This document shows positions 50,301-63,851 of a stretch of DNA of 64,000 bases, in pieces. A program made the translations under genes and the position numbers. Source of the DNA: Isoperla grammatica (taxonomy: Eukaryota > Arthropoda > Insecta > Plecoptera > Perlodidae); the NCBI GenBank assembly GCA_945910005.1, contig CAMDTW010000182.1, positions 1-64,000 on the forward strand, read 5' to 3'. Positions within the stretch are counted from its first letter, which is position 1; every line of letters starts with the position of its first letter. Below the pieces are notes generated by a model. It had not been told where the DNA came from. It saw only the letters and a program-made list of their open reading frames with translations, and did no database searches.

Positions 50301-52980
50301 GATTTTAGTCTATCTACCACAAACTTCCAGTTTTAAGAGGAATCTTGCATACGGCTGGGATTCCTAAGGGTTTCAACCAAATTGCACAAATCGTTGTTTT
50401 AGAGCGTTTCAGGCTCCAATAAGCACAATTTGTCCATTTCGTCACATTTCGATAACTTCTATAGAAGTTACACCCTCAGTCGAAAAATAAGAATTATAGG
50501 TTGCATTCTTCAAGAATATAATGAAAATGCATAAATTGAGTTTTTTCGTCGTTTTTGGTTAAAATATGCATAAAAAATAGAAATTGGCTGATCTCAGTCT
50601 ATCTACCACAAACTTCCAGTTTTAAGAGGAATCTTGCATACGGCCGGGATTCCTAAGGGTTTCAACCAAAGTTGACAAATCGTTGTTTAAGAGCGTTTCA
50701 GGCTCCAATAAGCACAATTTGTCCATTTCGTCACATTTCGATAACTTCTATAGAAGTTACACCCTCCGTCGAAAAATAAGAATTATAGGTTGCATTCTTC
50801 AAGAGTATAATGAAAATGCATAAATTGAGTTTTTTCGTCGTTTTTGGTTAAAATATGCATAAAAAATAGAAATTAACTGATTTTAGTCTATCTACCACAA
50901 ACTTCCAGTTTTAAGAGGAATCTTGCATACGGCCGGGATTCCTAAGGGTTTCAACCAAAGTTAACAAATCGTTGTTTTAGAGCGTTTCAGGCTCCAATAA
51001 GCACAATTTGTCCATTTCGTCACATTTCGATAACTTCTATAGAAGTTACACCCTCCGTTGAAAAATAAGAATTATAGGCTGCATTCTTCAAGAGTATAAT
51101 GAAAATGCATAAATTGAGTTTTTTCGTCGTTTTTGGTTAAAATATGCATAAAATATAGAAATTGGCTGATTTTAGTCTATCTACCACAAACTTCCAGTTT
51201 TAAGAGGAATCTTGCATACGGCTGGGATTCCTAAGGGTTTCAACCAAAGTTGACAAATCGTTGTTTTAGAGCGTTTCAGGCTCCAATAAGCACAATTTGT
51301 CCATTTCGTCACATTTCGATAACTTCTATAGAAGTTACACCCTCCGTCGAAAAATAAGAATTATAGGTTGCATTCTTCAAGAGTATAATGAAAATGCATA
51401 AATTGAGTTTTTTCGTCGTTTTTGGTTAACATATGCATAAAAAATAGAAATTGGCTGATTTCAGTCTATCTACCACAAACTTCCAGTTTTAAGAGGAATC
51501 TTGCATACGGCTGGGATTCCTAAGGGTTTCAACCAAAATTGACAAATCGTTGTTTTAGAGCGTTTTAGGCTCCAATAAGCACAATTTGTCCATTTCGTCA
51601 CCTTTCGATAACTACTTTAGAAGTTACACCAACCGTTGAAAAATAATAATGTTAGTGTGCATTCTGAAAGAGTATTATGAAAATGCATAAATTGAGTTTT
51701 TTTGGCGTTTTTGGTTTAACTATGCATAAAATATAGAAATTGGCTGATTTCAGTCTATCTACCACAAACTTCCAGTTTTAAGAGGAATCTTGCATACGGC
51801 TGGCATTCCTAAGGGTTTCAACCAAATTGCACAAATCGTTGTTTTAGAGCGTTTCAGGCTCCAATAAGCACAATTTGTCCATTTCGTCACATTTCGATAA
51901 CTTCTATAGAAGTTACACCCTCCGTTGAAAAATAAGAATTATATTTTTCATTCTTCAAGAGTATTATGAAAATGCATAAATTGAGTTTTTTGGTCGTTTT
52001 TGGTTAAAATATGGATAAAATATAGAAATTGGCTGATTTCAGTCTATCTACCACAAACTTCGAGTTTTAAGAGGAATCTTGCATATAGCTGGATTCCTAA
52101 GTGTTTCAACCAAAGTGACAAATCGTTGTTTTAGAGCGTTTCAGGCTCCAATAAGCACAATTTGTCCATTTCGTCACATTTCGATTACTTCTATAGAAGT
52201 TACACCCTCCGTTGAAAAATAAGAATTATAGGCTGCATTCTTCAAGAGTATAATGAAAATGCATAAATTGAGTTTTTTCGTCGTTTTTGGTTTAAAATAT
52301 GCATAAAATATAGAAATTGGCTGATTTTAGTCTATCTACCACAAACTTCGAGTTTTAAGAGGAATCTTGCATACAGCTGGGATTCCTAAGTGTTTCAACC
52401 AAAGTTTACAAATCGTTGTTTTAGAGCGTTTCAGGCTCCAATAAGCACAATTTGTCCATTTCGTCACATTTCGATATTTTCTATAGAAGTTACACCCTCC
52501 GTCGAAAAATAAGAATTATAGGTTGCATTCTTCAAGAGTATAATGTAAATGCATAAATTGAGTTTTTTCGAAGTTTTTGGTTAAAATATGCATAAAAAAT
52601 AGAAATTGGCTGATTTCTGTCTATCTACCACAAACTTCCAGTTTTAAGAGGAATCTTGCATACGGCTGGGATTCCTAAGGGTTTCAACCAAAGTTGACAA
52701 ATCGTTGTTTTAGAGCGTTTCAGGCTCCAATAAGCACAATTTGTTCATTTCGTCACATTTCGATAACTTCTATAGAAGTTACACCCTCCGTTGAAAAATA
52801 AGAGTTATAGGCTGCATTCTTTAAGAGTATAATGAAAATGCATAAATTGAGTTTTTTCGTCGTTTTTGGTTAAAATATGCATAAAATATAGAAATTGGCT
52901 GATTTTAGTCTATCTACCACAAACTTCCAGTTTTAAGAGGAATCTTGCATACGGCTGGGATTCCTAAGGGTTTCAACCAA
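47383..52980 (+). repeat. Block 8, copy b (~19 monomers, 5.6 kb)
   Basis: Partner of 38430-44028. Its first five units (47385-48840) also match 45940-47395 at offset 1445, so that five-unit segment is present three times (38.4, 45.9 and 47.4 kb). Private differences include TTTTTTTGTCG near 49674, CCGTTGGAAAATAATAATG near 49900, GGCTGGCATTCC near 51799 and CATATAGCTGGATTCC near 52081. Confidence 0.87.
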
Positions 52981-52998
52981 ACACAAATCGTTGTTTTA

Positions 52999-54640
52999 GA
53001 GTGTTTCAGGCTCCAATAAGCACAATTTGTCCATTTCGTCACATTTCGATAACTTCTATAGAAGTTACACCCTCCGTCGAAAAATAAGAATTATAGGTTG
53101 CATTCTTCAAGAGTATAATGTAAATGCATAAATTGAGTTTTTTCGTCGTTTTTGGTTAAAATATGCATAAAATATAGAAATTGGCTGATTTTAGTCTATC
53201 TACCACAAACTTCCAGTTTTAAGAGGAATCTTGCATACGGCTGGGATTCCTAAGGGTTTCACCAAATTGCACAAATCGTTGTTTTAGAGCGTTTCAGGCT
53301 CCAATAAGCACAATTTGTCCATTTCGTCACATTTCGATAACTTCTATAGAAGTTACACCATCCGTCGAAAAATAAGAATTATAGGTTGCATTCTTCAAGA
53401 GTATAATGAAAATGCATAAATTGAGTTTTTTCGTCGTTTTTGGTTAAAATATGCATAAAAAATAGAAATTGGCTGATTTCAGTCTATCTACTACAAACTT
53501 TCAGTTTTAAGAGGAATCTTGCATATGGCCGGGATTCCTAAGGGTTTCAACCAAAGTTGACAAATCGTTGTTTTAGAGCGTTTCAGGCTCCAATAAGCAC
53601 AATTTGTCCATTTCGTCACATTTCGATAACTTCTATAGAAGTTACACCCTCCGTCGAAAAATAAGAATTATAGGTTGCATTCTTCAAGAGTATAATGAAA
53701 ATGCATAAATTGAGTTTTTTCGTCGTTTTTGGTTAAAATATGCATAAAAAATAGAAATTGGCTGATTTCAGTCAATCTACCACAAACTTCCAGTTTTAAG
53801 AGGAATCTTGCATACGGCTGGGATTCCTAAGGGTTTCAACGAAAGTTGACAAATCGTTGTTTTAGAGCGTTTCAGGCTCCAATAAGCACAATTTGTCCAT
53901 TTCGTCACATTTCGATAACTACTTTAGAAGTAACACCAACCGTTGAAAAATAATAATGTTAGTGTGCATTCTGAAAGAGTATTATGAAAATGCATAAATT
54001 GAGTTTTTTGTGTCGTTTTTGGATAAAATATGCATAAAATATAGAAATTGGCTGATTTTAGTCTATCTACCACAAACTTCCAGTTTTAAGAGGAATCTTG
54101 CATACGGCCGGGATTCCTAAGGGTTTCAACCAAAGTTGACAAATCGTTGTTTTAGAGCGTTTCAGGCTCCAATAAGCACAATTTGTCCATTTCGTCACAT
54201 TTCGATAACTTTTATAGAAGTTACACCCTCCGTCGAAAAATAAGAATTATAGGTTGCATTCTTTAAGAGTATAATGAAAATGCATAAATTGAGTTTTTTC
54301 GTCGTTTTTGGTAAAAATATGCATAAAAAATAGAAATTGGCTGATTTCAGTCTATCTACCACAAACTTCCAGTTTTAAGAGGAATCTTGCATACGGCCGG
54401 GATTCCTAAGGGTTTCAACCAAAGTTGACAAATCGTTGTTTTAGAGCGTTTCAGGCTCCAATAAGCACAATTTTCCATTTCGTCACATTTCGATAACTTT
54501 TATAGAAGTTACACCCTCCGTTGAAAAATAAGAATTATAGGCTGCATTCTTCAAGAGTATAATGAAAATGCATAAATTGAGTTTTTTCGTCGTTTTTGGT
54601 TAAAATATGCATAAAATATAGAAATTGGCTGATTTTAGTC
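52999..54640 (+). repeat. Block 6/7 related copy (~6 monomers)
   Basis: This stretch is related to 37114-38755 (offset near 15885). It shares GAGTGTTTCAGG (52999), AATGTAAATGC near 53118, GGGTTTCACCAAATTG near 53256, CAACGAAAGTTG near 53837 and TTTTTTGTGTCG near 54004. It runs into block 2 copy c. Private changes include GTCAATCTACC near 53772 and GAAGTAACACC near 53927. Confidence 0.77.
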
Positions 54641-57300
54641 TATCTACCACAAACTTCCAGTTTTAAGCGGAATCTTGCATACGGCTGGGATTCCTAATTG
54701 TTTCAACCAAAGTTGACAAATCGTTGTTTTAGAGCGTTTCAGGTTCAAATAAGCACAATTTCTCAATTTCGTCACATTTCGACAACTACTTTATAAGTTA
54801 CACCAACCGTTGAAAAATAATAATGTTAGTGTGCATTCTGAAAGAGTATTATGAAAATGCATAAATTGAGTTTTTTGGTCGTTTTTGGTTAAAATATGCA
54901 TAAAATATAGAAATTGGCTGATTTTAGTCTATCTACCACAAACTTCCAGTTTTAAGAGGAATCTTGCATACGGCCGGGATTCCTAAGGGTTTCAACTAAA
55001 GTTGACAAATCGTTGTTTTAGAGCGTTTCAGGCTCCAATAAGCACAATTTGTCCATTTCGTCACATTTCGATAACTATTTTAGAAGTTACACCAACCGTT
55101 GAAAAACAATAATGTTAGTGTGCATTCTGAAAGAGTATTATGAAAATGCATAAATTGAGTTTTTTGGTCGTTTTTGGTTAAAATATGCATTAAATATAGA
55201 AATTGGCTGATTTTAGTCTATCTACCACAAACTTCCAGTTTTAAGAGGAATCTTGCATACGGCCGGGATTCCTAAGGGTTTCAACCAAAGTTGACAAATC
55301 GTTGTTTAAGAGCGTTTCAGGCTCCAATAAGCACAATTTGTCCATTTCGTCACATTTCGATAACTTCTATAGAAGTTACACCCTCCGTTGAAAAATAAGA
55401 ATTAAAGGGTGCATTCTTCAAGAGTATAATGAAAATGCATAAATTGAGTTTTTTCGAGGTTTTTGGTTAAAATATGCATAAAATATAGAAATTGGCTGAT
55501 TTCAGTCTATCTACCACAAACTTCCAGTTTTAAGAGGAATCTTGCATACGGCTGGGATTCCTAAGGGTTTCAACCAAAGTTGACAAATCGTTGTTTTAGA
55601 GCGTTTCAGGCTCCAATAAGCACAATTTGTCCATTTCATCACATTTCGATAACTTCTATAGAAGTTACACCCTCCGTTGAAAAATAAGAATTATAGGCTG
55701 CATTCTTCAAGAGTATAATGAAAATGCATAAATTGAGTTTTTTCGTCGTTTTTGGTTAAAATATGCATAAAATATAGAAATTTGCTGATTTTAGTCTATC
55801 TACCACAAACTTCCAGTTTTAAGCGGAATCTTGCATACGGCTGGGATTGCTAAGGGTTTCAACCAAATTGCACAAATCGTTGTTTTAGAGCGTTTCAGGC
55901 TCCAAAAAGCACAATTTGTCCATTTCGTCACATTTCGATAACTTCTATAGAAGTTACACCCTTCGTCGAAAAAATAAGAATTATAGGTTGCATTCTTCAA
56001 GAGTATAATGAAAATGCATAAATTGAGTTTTTTCGTCGTTTTTGGTTAAAATATGCATAAAAAATAGAAATTGGCTGATTTCAGTCCATCTACCACAAAC
56101 TTCCAGTTTTAAGAGGAATCTTGCATACGGCCGGGATTCCTAAGGGTTTCAACCAAAGTTGACAAATCGTTGTTTTCGAGCGTTTCAGGCTCCAATAAGC
56201 ACAATTTGTCCATTTCGTCACATTTCGATAACTTCTATAGAAGTTACACCCTCCGTCGAAAAATAAGAATTATAGGTTGCATTCTTCAAGAGTATAATGA
56301 AAATGCATAAATTGAGTTTTTTCGTCGTTTTTGGTAAAAATATGCATAAAAAATAGAAATTGGCTGATTTCAGTCTATCTACCACAAACTTCCAGTTTTA
56401 AGAGGAATCTTGCATACGGCCGGGATTCCTAAGGGTTTCAACCAAAGTTGACAAATCGTTGTTTAAGAGCGTTTCAGGCTCCAATAAGCACAATTTGTCC
56501 ATTTCGTCACATTTCGATAACTTCTATAGAAGTTACACCCTCCGTTGAAAAATAAGAATTATAGGCTGCATTCTTCAAGAGTATAATGAAAATGCATAAA
56601 TTGAGTTTTTTCGTCGTTTTTGGTTAAAATATGCATAAAATATAGAAATTGGCTGATTTTAGTCTATCTACCACAAACTTCCAGTTTTAAGAGGAATCTT
56701 GCATACGGCTGGGATTCCTAAGGGTTTCAACCAAATTGCACAAATCGTTGTTTTAGAGCGTTTCAGGCTCCAATAAGCACAATTTGTCCATTTCGTCACA
56801 TTTCGATAACTTCTATAGAAGTTACACCCTCCGTCGAAAAATAAGAATTATAGGTTGCATTCTTCAAGAGTATAATGAAAATGCATTAATTGAGTTTTTT
56901 CGTCGTTTTTGGTTAAAATATGCATAAAAAATAGAAATTGGCTGATTTCAGGCTATCTACCACAAACTTCCAGTTTTAAGAGGAATCTTGCATACGGCCG
57001 GGATTCCTAAGGGTTGCAACCAAAGTTGACAAATCGTTGTTTTAGAGCGTTTCAGGCTCCAATAAGCACAATTTGTCCATTTCGTAACATTTCGATAGTT
57101 TCTATAGAAGTTACACCCTCCGTCGAAAAATAAGAATTATAGGTTGCATTCTTCAAGAGTATAATGAAAATGCATAAATTGAGTTTTTTCGTCGTTTTTG
57201 GTTAAAATATGGATAAAATATAGAAATTGGCTGATTTCAGTCTATCTACCACAAACTTCCAGTTTTAAGAGGAATCTTGCATACAGCTGGGATTCCTAAG
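54290..57300 (+). repeat. Block 2, copy c (partial, ~10 monomers)
   Basis: This stretch matches about 5205-8215 and 17048-20060, at offsets near 49092 and 37249. It shares GGTAAAAATATGC near 54310, CACAATTTTCC near 54466, CGAGG near 55455, TTAAGCGGAATC near 55820, TTTCAGGCTATC near 56948 and GGTTGCAACC at 57012. It has more private changes than copies a and b (CTAATTGTTTC near 54696, TTTCTCAATTTC near 54762), so it separated earlier or has been less homogenised. Confidence 0.82.
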
Positions 57301-57303
57301 TGT

Positions 57304-58939
57304 TTCAACCAAAGTTGACAAATCGTTGTTTTAGAGCGTTTCAGGCTCCAATAAGCACAATTTGTCCATTTTTTCACATTTCGATAACTTCTATAGAAGT
57401 TACACCCTCCGTCGAAAAATAAGAATTATAGGTTGCATTCTTCAAGAGTATAATGAAAATGCATAAATTGAGTTTTTTCGTCGTTTTTGGTTATAATATG
57501 CATAAAATATAGAAATTGGCTGATTTTAGTCTATCTACCACAAACTTCCAGTTTTAAGAGGAATCTTGCATACGGCTGGGATTCCTAAGGGTTTCAACCA
57601 AATTGCACAAATCGTTGTTTTAGAGCGTTTCAGGCTCCAATAAGCACAATTTGTCCATTTCATCACATTTCGATAACTTCTATAGAAGTTACACCCTCCG
57701 TTGAAAAATAAGAATTATAGGCTGCATTCTTCAAGAGTATAATGAAAATGCATAAATTGAGTTTTTTCGTCGTTTTTGGTTAAAATTGCATAAAATATAG
57801 AAATTGGCTGATTTTAGTCTATCTACCACAAAGTTCCAGTTTTAAGAGGAATCTTGCATACGGCTGGGATTCCTAAGGGTTTCAACCAAATTGCACAAAT
57901 CGTTGTTTTAGAGCGTTTCAGGCTCCAATAAGCACAATTTGTCCATTTCGTCACATTTCGATAACTTCTATAGAAGTTACACCCTCCGTCGAAAAATAAG
58001 AATTATAGGTTGCATTCTTCAAGAGTATAATGAAAATGCATAAATTGAGTTTTTTCGTCGTTTTTGGTTAAAATATGCATAAAAAATAGAAATTGGCTGA
58101 TTTCAGTCTATCTACCACAAACTTCCAGTTTTAAGAGGAATCTTGCATACGGCCGGGATTCCTAAGGGTTTCAACCAAAGTTGACAAATCGTTGTTTTAG
58201 AGCGTTTCAGGCTCCAATAAGCACAATTTGTCCATTTCGTCACATTTCGATTACTTCTATAGAAGTTACACCCTCCGTCGAAAAATAAGAATTATAGGTT
58301 GCATTCTTCAAGAGTATAATGAAAATGCATAAATTGAGTTTTTTCGTCGTTTTTGGTTAAAATATGCATAAAAAATAGAAATTGCCTGATTTCAGTCTAT
58401 CTACCACAAACTTCCAGTTTTAAGAGGAATCTTGCATACGGCCGGGATTCCTAAGGGTTTCAACCAAAGTTGACAAATCGTTGTTTTAGAGCGTTTCAGG
58501 CTCCAATAAGCACAATTTGTCCATTTCGTCACATTTCGATAACTTTCAATAGAAGTTACACCCTCCGTTGAAAAATAAGAATTATAGGCTGCATTCTTCA
58601 AGAGTATAATGAAAATGCATAAATTGAGTTTTTTCGTCGTTTTTGGTTAAAATATGCATAAAATATAGAAATTGGCTGATTTTAGTCTATCTACCACAAA
58701 CTTCGAGTTTTAAGAGGAATCTTGCATACAGCTGGGATTCCTAAGTGTTTCAACCAAAGATGACAAATCGTTGTTTTAGAGCGTTTCAGGCTCCAATAAG
58801 CACAATTTGTCCATTTCGTCACATTTCGATAACTTTTATAGAAGTTACACCCTCCGTTGAAAAATAAGAATTATAGGCTGCATTCTTCAAGAGTATAATG
58901 AAAATGCATAAATTGAGTTTTTTCGTCGTTTTTGGTTAA
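57304..58939 (+). repeat. Block 9, copy a (~6 monomers)
   Basis: This stretch matches 61927-63851, at offset 4623 (16 monomers) up to about 58668 and 4912 (17 monomers) after it. Markers are GGTTATAATATGC near 57489, TTAAAATTGCATAAAATATAG near 57780, CACAAAGTTCC near 57828, AACTTTCAATAGAAG near 58543 and CAAAGATGACAAATCG near 58754. The segment 57781-58532 is present a third time at 60671-61422. Confidence 0.85.
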
Positions 58940-60243
58940 AATATGCATAAAATATAGAAATTGGCTGATTTTAGTCTATCTACCACAAACTTCCAGTTTT
59001 AAGAGGAATCTTGCATACGGCTGGGATTCCTAAGGGTTTCAACCAAATTGCACAAATCGTTGTTTTAGAGCGTTTCAGGCTCCAATAAGCACAATTTGTC
59101 CATTTCGTCACATTTCGATAACTTCTATAGAAGTTACACCCTCCGTCGAAAAATAAGAGTTATAGGTTGCATTCTTCAAGAGTATAATGAAAATGCATTA
59201 ATTGAGTTTTTTCGTCGTCTTTGGTTAAAATATGCATAAAAAATAGAAATTGGCTGATTTCAGTCTATCTACCACAAACTTCCAGTTTTAAGAGGAATCT
59301 TGCATACGGCCGGGATTCCTAAGGGTTTCAACCAAAGTTGACAAATCGTTGTTTTAGAGCGTTTCAGGCTCCAATAAGCACAATTTGTCCATTTCGTCAC
59401 ATTTCGATAACTTCTATAGAAGTTACACCCTCCGTCGAAAAATAAGAATTATAGGTTGCATTCTTCAAGAGTATAATGAAAATGCATAAATTGAGTTTTT
59501 TCGTCGTTTTTGGTTAAAATATGCATAAAAAATAGAAATTGCCTGATTTCAGTCTATCTACCACAAACTTCCAGTTTTAAGAGGAATCTTGCATACGGCC
59601 GGGATTCCTAAGGGTTTCAACCAAAGTTGACAAATCGTTGTTTTAGAGCGTTTCAGGCTCCAATAAGCACAATTTGTCCATTTCGTCACATTTCGATAAC
59701 TTCTATAGAAGTTACACCCTCCGTCGAAAAATAAGAATTATAGGTTGCATTCTTCAAGAGTATAATGAAAATGCATAAATTGAGTTTTTTCGTCGTTTTT
59801 GGTTAAAATATGCATAAAAAATAGAAATTGGTTGATTTCAGTCTATCTACTACAAACTTCCAGTTTTAAGAGGAATCTTGCATACGGCCGGGATTCCTAA
59901 GGGTTTCAACCAAAGTTGACAAATCGTTGTTTTAGAGCGTTTCAGGCTCCAATAAGCACAATTTGTCCATTTCGTCACATTTCGATAACTTGTATAGAAG
60001 TTACACCCTCCGTCGAAAAATAAGAATTATAGGTTGCATTCTTCAAGAGTATAATGAAAATGCATAAATTGAGTTTTTTCGTCGTTTTTGATTAAAATAT
60101 GCATAAAATATAGAAATTGGCTGATTTTAGTCTATCTACCACAAACTTCCAGTTTTAAGAGGAATCTTGCATACGGCTGGGATTCCTAAGGGTTTCAACC
60201 AAAGTTGACAAATCGTTGTTTTAGAGCGTTTTAGGCTCCAAAA
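58940..60243 (+). repeat. Ordinary satellite array between block 9 copies
   Basis: About four and a half monomers of A and T type with few changes of their own: CGTCGTCTTTGG near 59215, GGTTGATTTCAG near 59829, ACTTGTATAG near 59988 and TTTTTGATTAAAATATG near 60086. The unit ending near 59197 has the GCATTAATTG ending. Nothing other than satellite is present. Confidence 0.8.
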
Positions 60244-61814
60244 AGCACAATTTGTCCATTTCGTCACCTTTCGATAACTACTTTAGAAGTTACACCAACC
60301 GTTGAAAAATAATAATGTTAGTGTACATTCTGAAAGAGTATTATGAAAATGCATAAATTGAGTTTTTTCGTCGTTTTTGGTTAAAATATGCATAAAAAAT
60401 AGAAATTGGCTGATTTCAGTCTGTCTACCACAAACTTCCAGTTTTAAGAGGAATCTTGCATACGGCCGGGATTCCTAAGGGTTTCAACCAAAGTTGACAA
60501 ATCGTTGTTTTAGAGCGTTTCAGGCTCCAATAAGCACAATTTGTCCATTTCGTCACATTTCGAAAACATCTATAGAAGTTACACCCTCTGTCGAAAAATA
60601 AGAATTATAGGTTGCATTCTTCAAGAGTATAATGAAAATGCATAAATTGAGTTTTTTCGACGTTTTTGGTTAAAATTGCATAAAATATAGAAATTGGCTG
60701 ATTTTAGTCTATCTACCACAAAGTTCCAGTTTTAAGAGGAATCTTGCATACGGCTGGGATTCCTAAGGGTTTCAACCAAATTGCACAAATCGTTGTTTTA
60801 GAGCGTTTCAGGCTCCAATAAGCACAATTTGTCCATTTCGTCACATTTCGATAACTTCTATAGAAGTTACACCCTCCGTCGAAAAATAAGAATTATAGGT
60901 TGCATTCTTCAAGAGTATAATGAAAATGCATAAATTGAGTTTTTTCGTCGTTTTTGGTTAAAATATGCATAAAAAATAGAAATTGGCTGATTTCAGTCTA
61001 TCTACCACAAACTTCCAGTTTTAAGAGGAATCTTGCATACGGCCGGGATTCCTAAGGGTTTCAACCAAAGTTGACAAATCGTTGTTTTAGAGCGTTTCAG
61101 GCTCCAATAAGCACAATTTGTCCATTTCGTCACATTTCGATTACTTCTATAGAAGTTACACCCTCCGTCGAAAAATAAGAATTATAGGTTGCATTCTTCA
61201 AGAGTATAATGAAAATGCATAAATTGAGTTTTTTCGTCGTTTTTGGTTAAAATATGCATAAAAAATAGAAATTGCCTGATTTCAGTCTATCTACCACAAA
61301 CTTCCAGTTTTAAGAGGAATCTTGCATACGGCCGGGATTCCTAAGGGTTTCAACCAAAGTTGACAAATCGTTGTTTTAGAGCGTTTCAGGCTCCAATAAG
61401 CACAATTTGTCCATTTCGTCACCTTTCGATAACTACTTTAGAAGTTACACCAACCGTTGAAAAATAATAATGTTAGTGTACATTCTGAAAGAGTATTATG
61501 AAAATGCATAAATTGAGTTTTTTCGTCGTTTTTGGTTAAAATATGCATAAAAAATAGAAATTGGCTGATTTCAGTCTGTCTACCACAAACTTCCAGTTTT
61601 AAGAGGAATCTTGCATACGGCCGGGATTCCTAAGGGTTTCAACCAAAGTTGACAAATCGTTGTTTTAGAGCGTTTCAGGCTCCAATAAGCACAATTTGTC
61701 CATTTCGTCACATTTCGAAAACATCTATAGAAGTTACACCCTCTGTCGAAAAATAAGAATTATAGGTTGCATTCTTCAAGAGTATAATGAAAATGCATAA
61801 ATTGAGTTTTTTCG
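60244..61814 (+). repeat. Local four-monomer duplication with block 9 segment inside
   Basis: 60244-60659 matches 61399-61814 at offset 1155 (four monomers). Shared rare changes are GTGTACATTC (60321 and 61476), CAGTCTGTCTACC (near 60416 and 61574), CGAAAACATCTATAG (near 60561 and 61717) and CCCTCTGTCG. Between them lies 60671-61422, a copy of 57781-58532 at offset 2890 (ten monomers). Confidence 0.85.
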
Positions 61815-61926
61815 TCGTTTTTGGTTAAAATATGGATAAAATATAGAAATTGGCTGATTTCAGTGTATCTACCACAAACTTCGAGTTTTAAGAGGAATCT
61901 TGCATACAGCTGGGATTCCTAAGTAT

Positions 61927-63851
61927 TTCAACCAAAGTTGACAAATCGTTGTTTTAGAGCGTTTCAGGCTCCAATAAGCACAATTTGTCCATTTTTTCAC
62001 ATTTCGATAACTTCTATAGAAGTTACACCCTCCGTCGAAAAATAAGAATTATAGGTTGCATTCTTCAAGAGTATAATGAAAATGCATAAATTGAGTTTTT
62101 TCGTCGTTTTTGGTTATAATATGCATAAAATATAGAAATTGGCTGATTTTAGTCTATCTACCACAAACTTCCAGTTTTAAGAGGAATCTTGCATACGGCT
62201 GGGATTCCTAAGGGTTTCAACCAAATTGCACAAATCGTTGTTTTAGAGCGTTTCAGGCTCCAATAAGCACAATTTGTCCATTTCATCACATTTCGATAAC
62301 TTCTATAGAAGTTACACCCTCCGTTGAAAAATAAGAATTATAGGCTGCATTCTTCAAGAGTATAATGAAAATGCATAAATTGAGTTTTTTCGTCGTTTTT
62401 GGTTAAAATTGCATAAAATATAGAAATTGGCTGATTTTAGTCTATCTACCACAAAGTTCCAGTTTTAAGAGGAATCTTGCATACGGCTGGGATTCCTAAG
62501 GGTTTCAACCAAATTGCACAAATCGTTGTTTTAGAGCGTTTCAGGCTCCAATAAGCACAATTTGTCCATTTCGTCACATTTCGATAACTTCTATAGAAGT
62601 TACACCCTCCGTCGAAAAATAAGAATTATAGGTTGCATTCTTCAAGAGTATAATGAAAATGCATAAATTGAGTTTTTTCGTCGTTTTTGGTTAAAATATG
62701 CATAAAAAATAGAAATTGGCTGATTTCAGTCTATCTACCACAAACTTCCAGTTTTAAGAGGAATCTTGCATACGGCCGGGATTCCTAAGGGTTTCAACCA
62801 AAGTTGACAAATCGTTGTTTTAGAGCGTTTCAGGCTCCAATAAGCACAATTTGTCCATTTCGTCACATTTCGATTACTTCTATAGAAGTTACACCCTCCG
62901 TCGAAAAATAAGAATTATAGGTTGCATTCTTCAAGAGTATAATGAAAATGCATAAATTGAGTTTTTTCGTCGTTTTTGGTTAAAATATGCATAAAAAATA
63001 GAAATTGCCTGATTTCAGTCTATCTACCACAAACTTCCAGTTTTAAGAGGAATCTTGCATACGGCCGGGATTCCTAAGGGTTTCAACCAAAGTTGACAAA
63101 TCGTTGTTTTAGAGCGTTTCAGGCTCCAATAAGCACAATTTGTCCATTTCGTCACATTTCGATAACTTTCAATAGAAGTTACACCCTCCGTTGAAAAATA
63201 AGAATTATAGGCTGCATTCTTCAAGAGTATAATGAAAATGCATAAATTGAGTTTTTTCGTCGTTTTTGGTTAAAATATGCATAAAATATAGAATATGGCT
63301 GATTTTAGTCTATCTACCACAAACTTCGAGTTTTAAGAGGAATCTTGCATACAGCTGGGATTCCTAAGTGTTTCAACCAAAGTTGACAAATCGTTGTTTT
63401 AGAGCGTTTCAGGCTCCAATAAGCACAATTTGTCCATTTCGTCACATTTCGATAACTTTCAATAGAAGTTACACCCTCCGTTGAAAAATAAGAATTATAG
63501 GCTGCATTCTTCAAGAGTATAATGAAAATGCATAAATTGAGTTTTTTCGTCGTTTTTGGTTAAAATATGCATAAAATATAGAAATTGGCTGATTTTAGTC
63601 TATCTACCACAAACTTCGAGTTTTAAGAGGAATCTTGCATACAGCTGGGATTCCTAAGTGTTTCAACCAAAGATGACAAATCGTTGTTTTAGAGCGTTTC
63701 AGGCTCCAATAAGCACAATTTGTCCATTTCGTCACATTTCGATAACTTTTATAGAAGTTACACCCTCCGTTGAAAAATAAGAATTATAGGCTGCATTCTT
63801 CAAGAGTATAATGAAAATGCATAAATTGAGTTTTTTCGTCGTTTTTGGTTA
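61927..63851 (+). repeat. Block 9, copy b with one extra monomer
   Basis: Partner of 57304-58939. It has one additional unit of about 289 bp near 63292-63580, because AACTTTCAATAGAAG appears twice here (near 63165 and 63453) but once in copy a. CAAAGATGACAAATCG follows near 63666. GAATATGGCTG near 63293 marks the extra unit. Confidence 0.85.

Noticed and set aside
58401..63514. Minus-strand open frames of 66-67 codons (58401, 63024, 63314, also 8438 and 55800)
   Set aside because: They are equivalent positions of the monomer opened by 1-bp indels near the palindrome. The frame shifts between units, which argues against selection on a protein.
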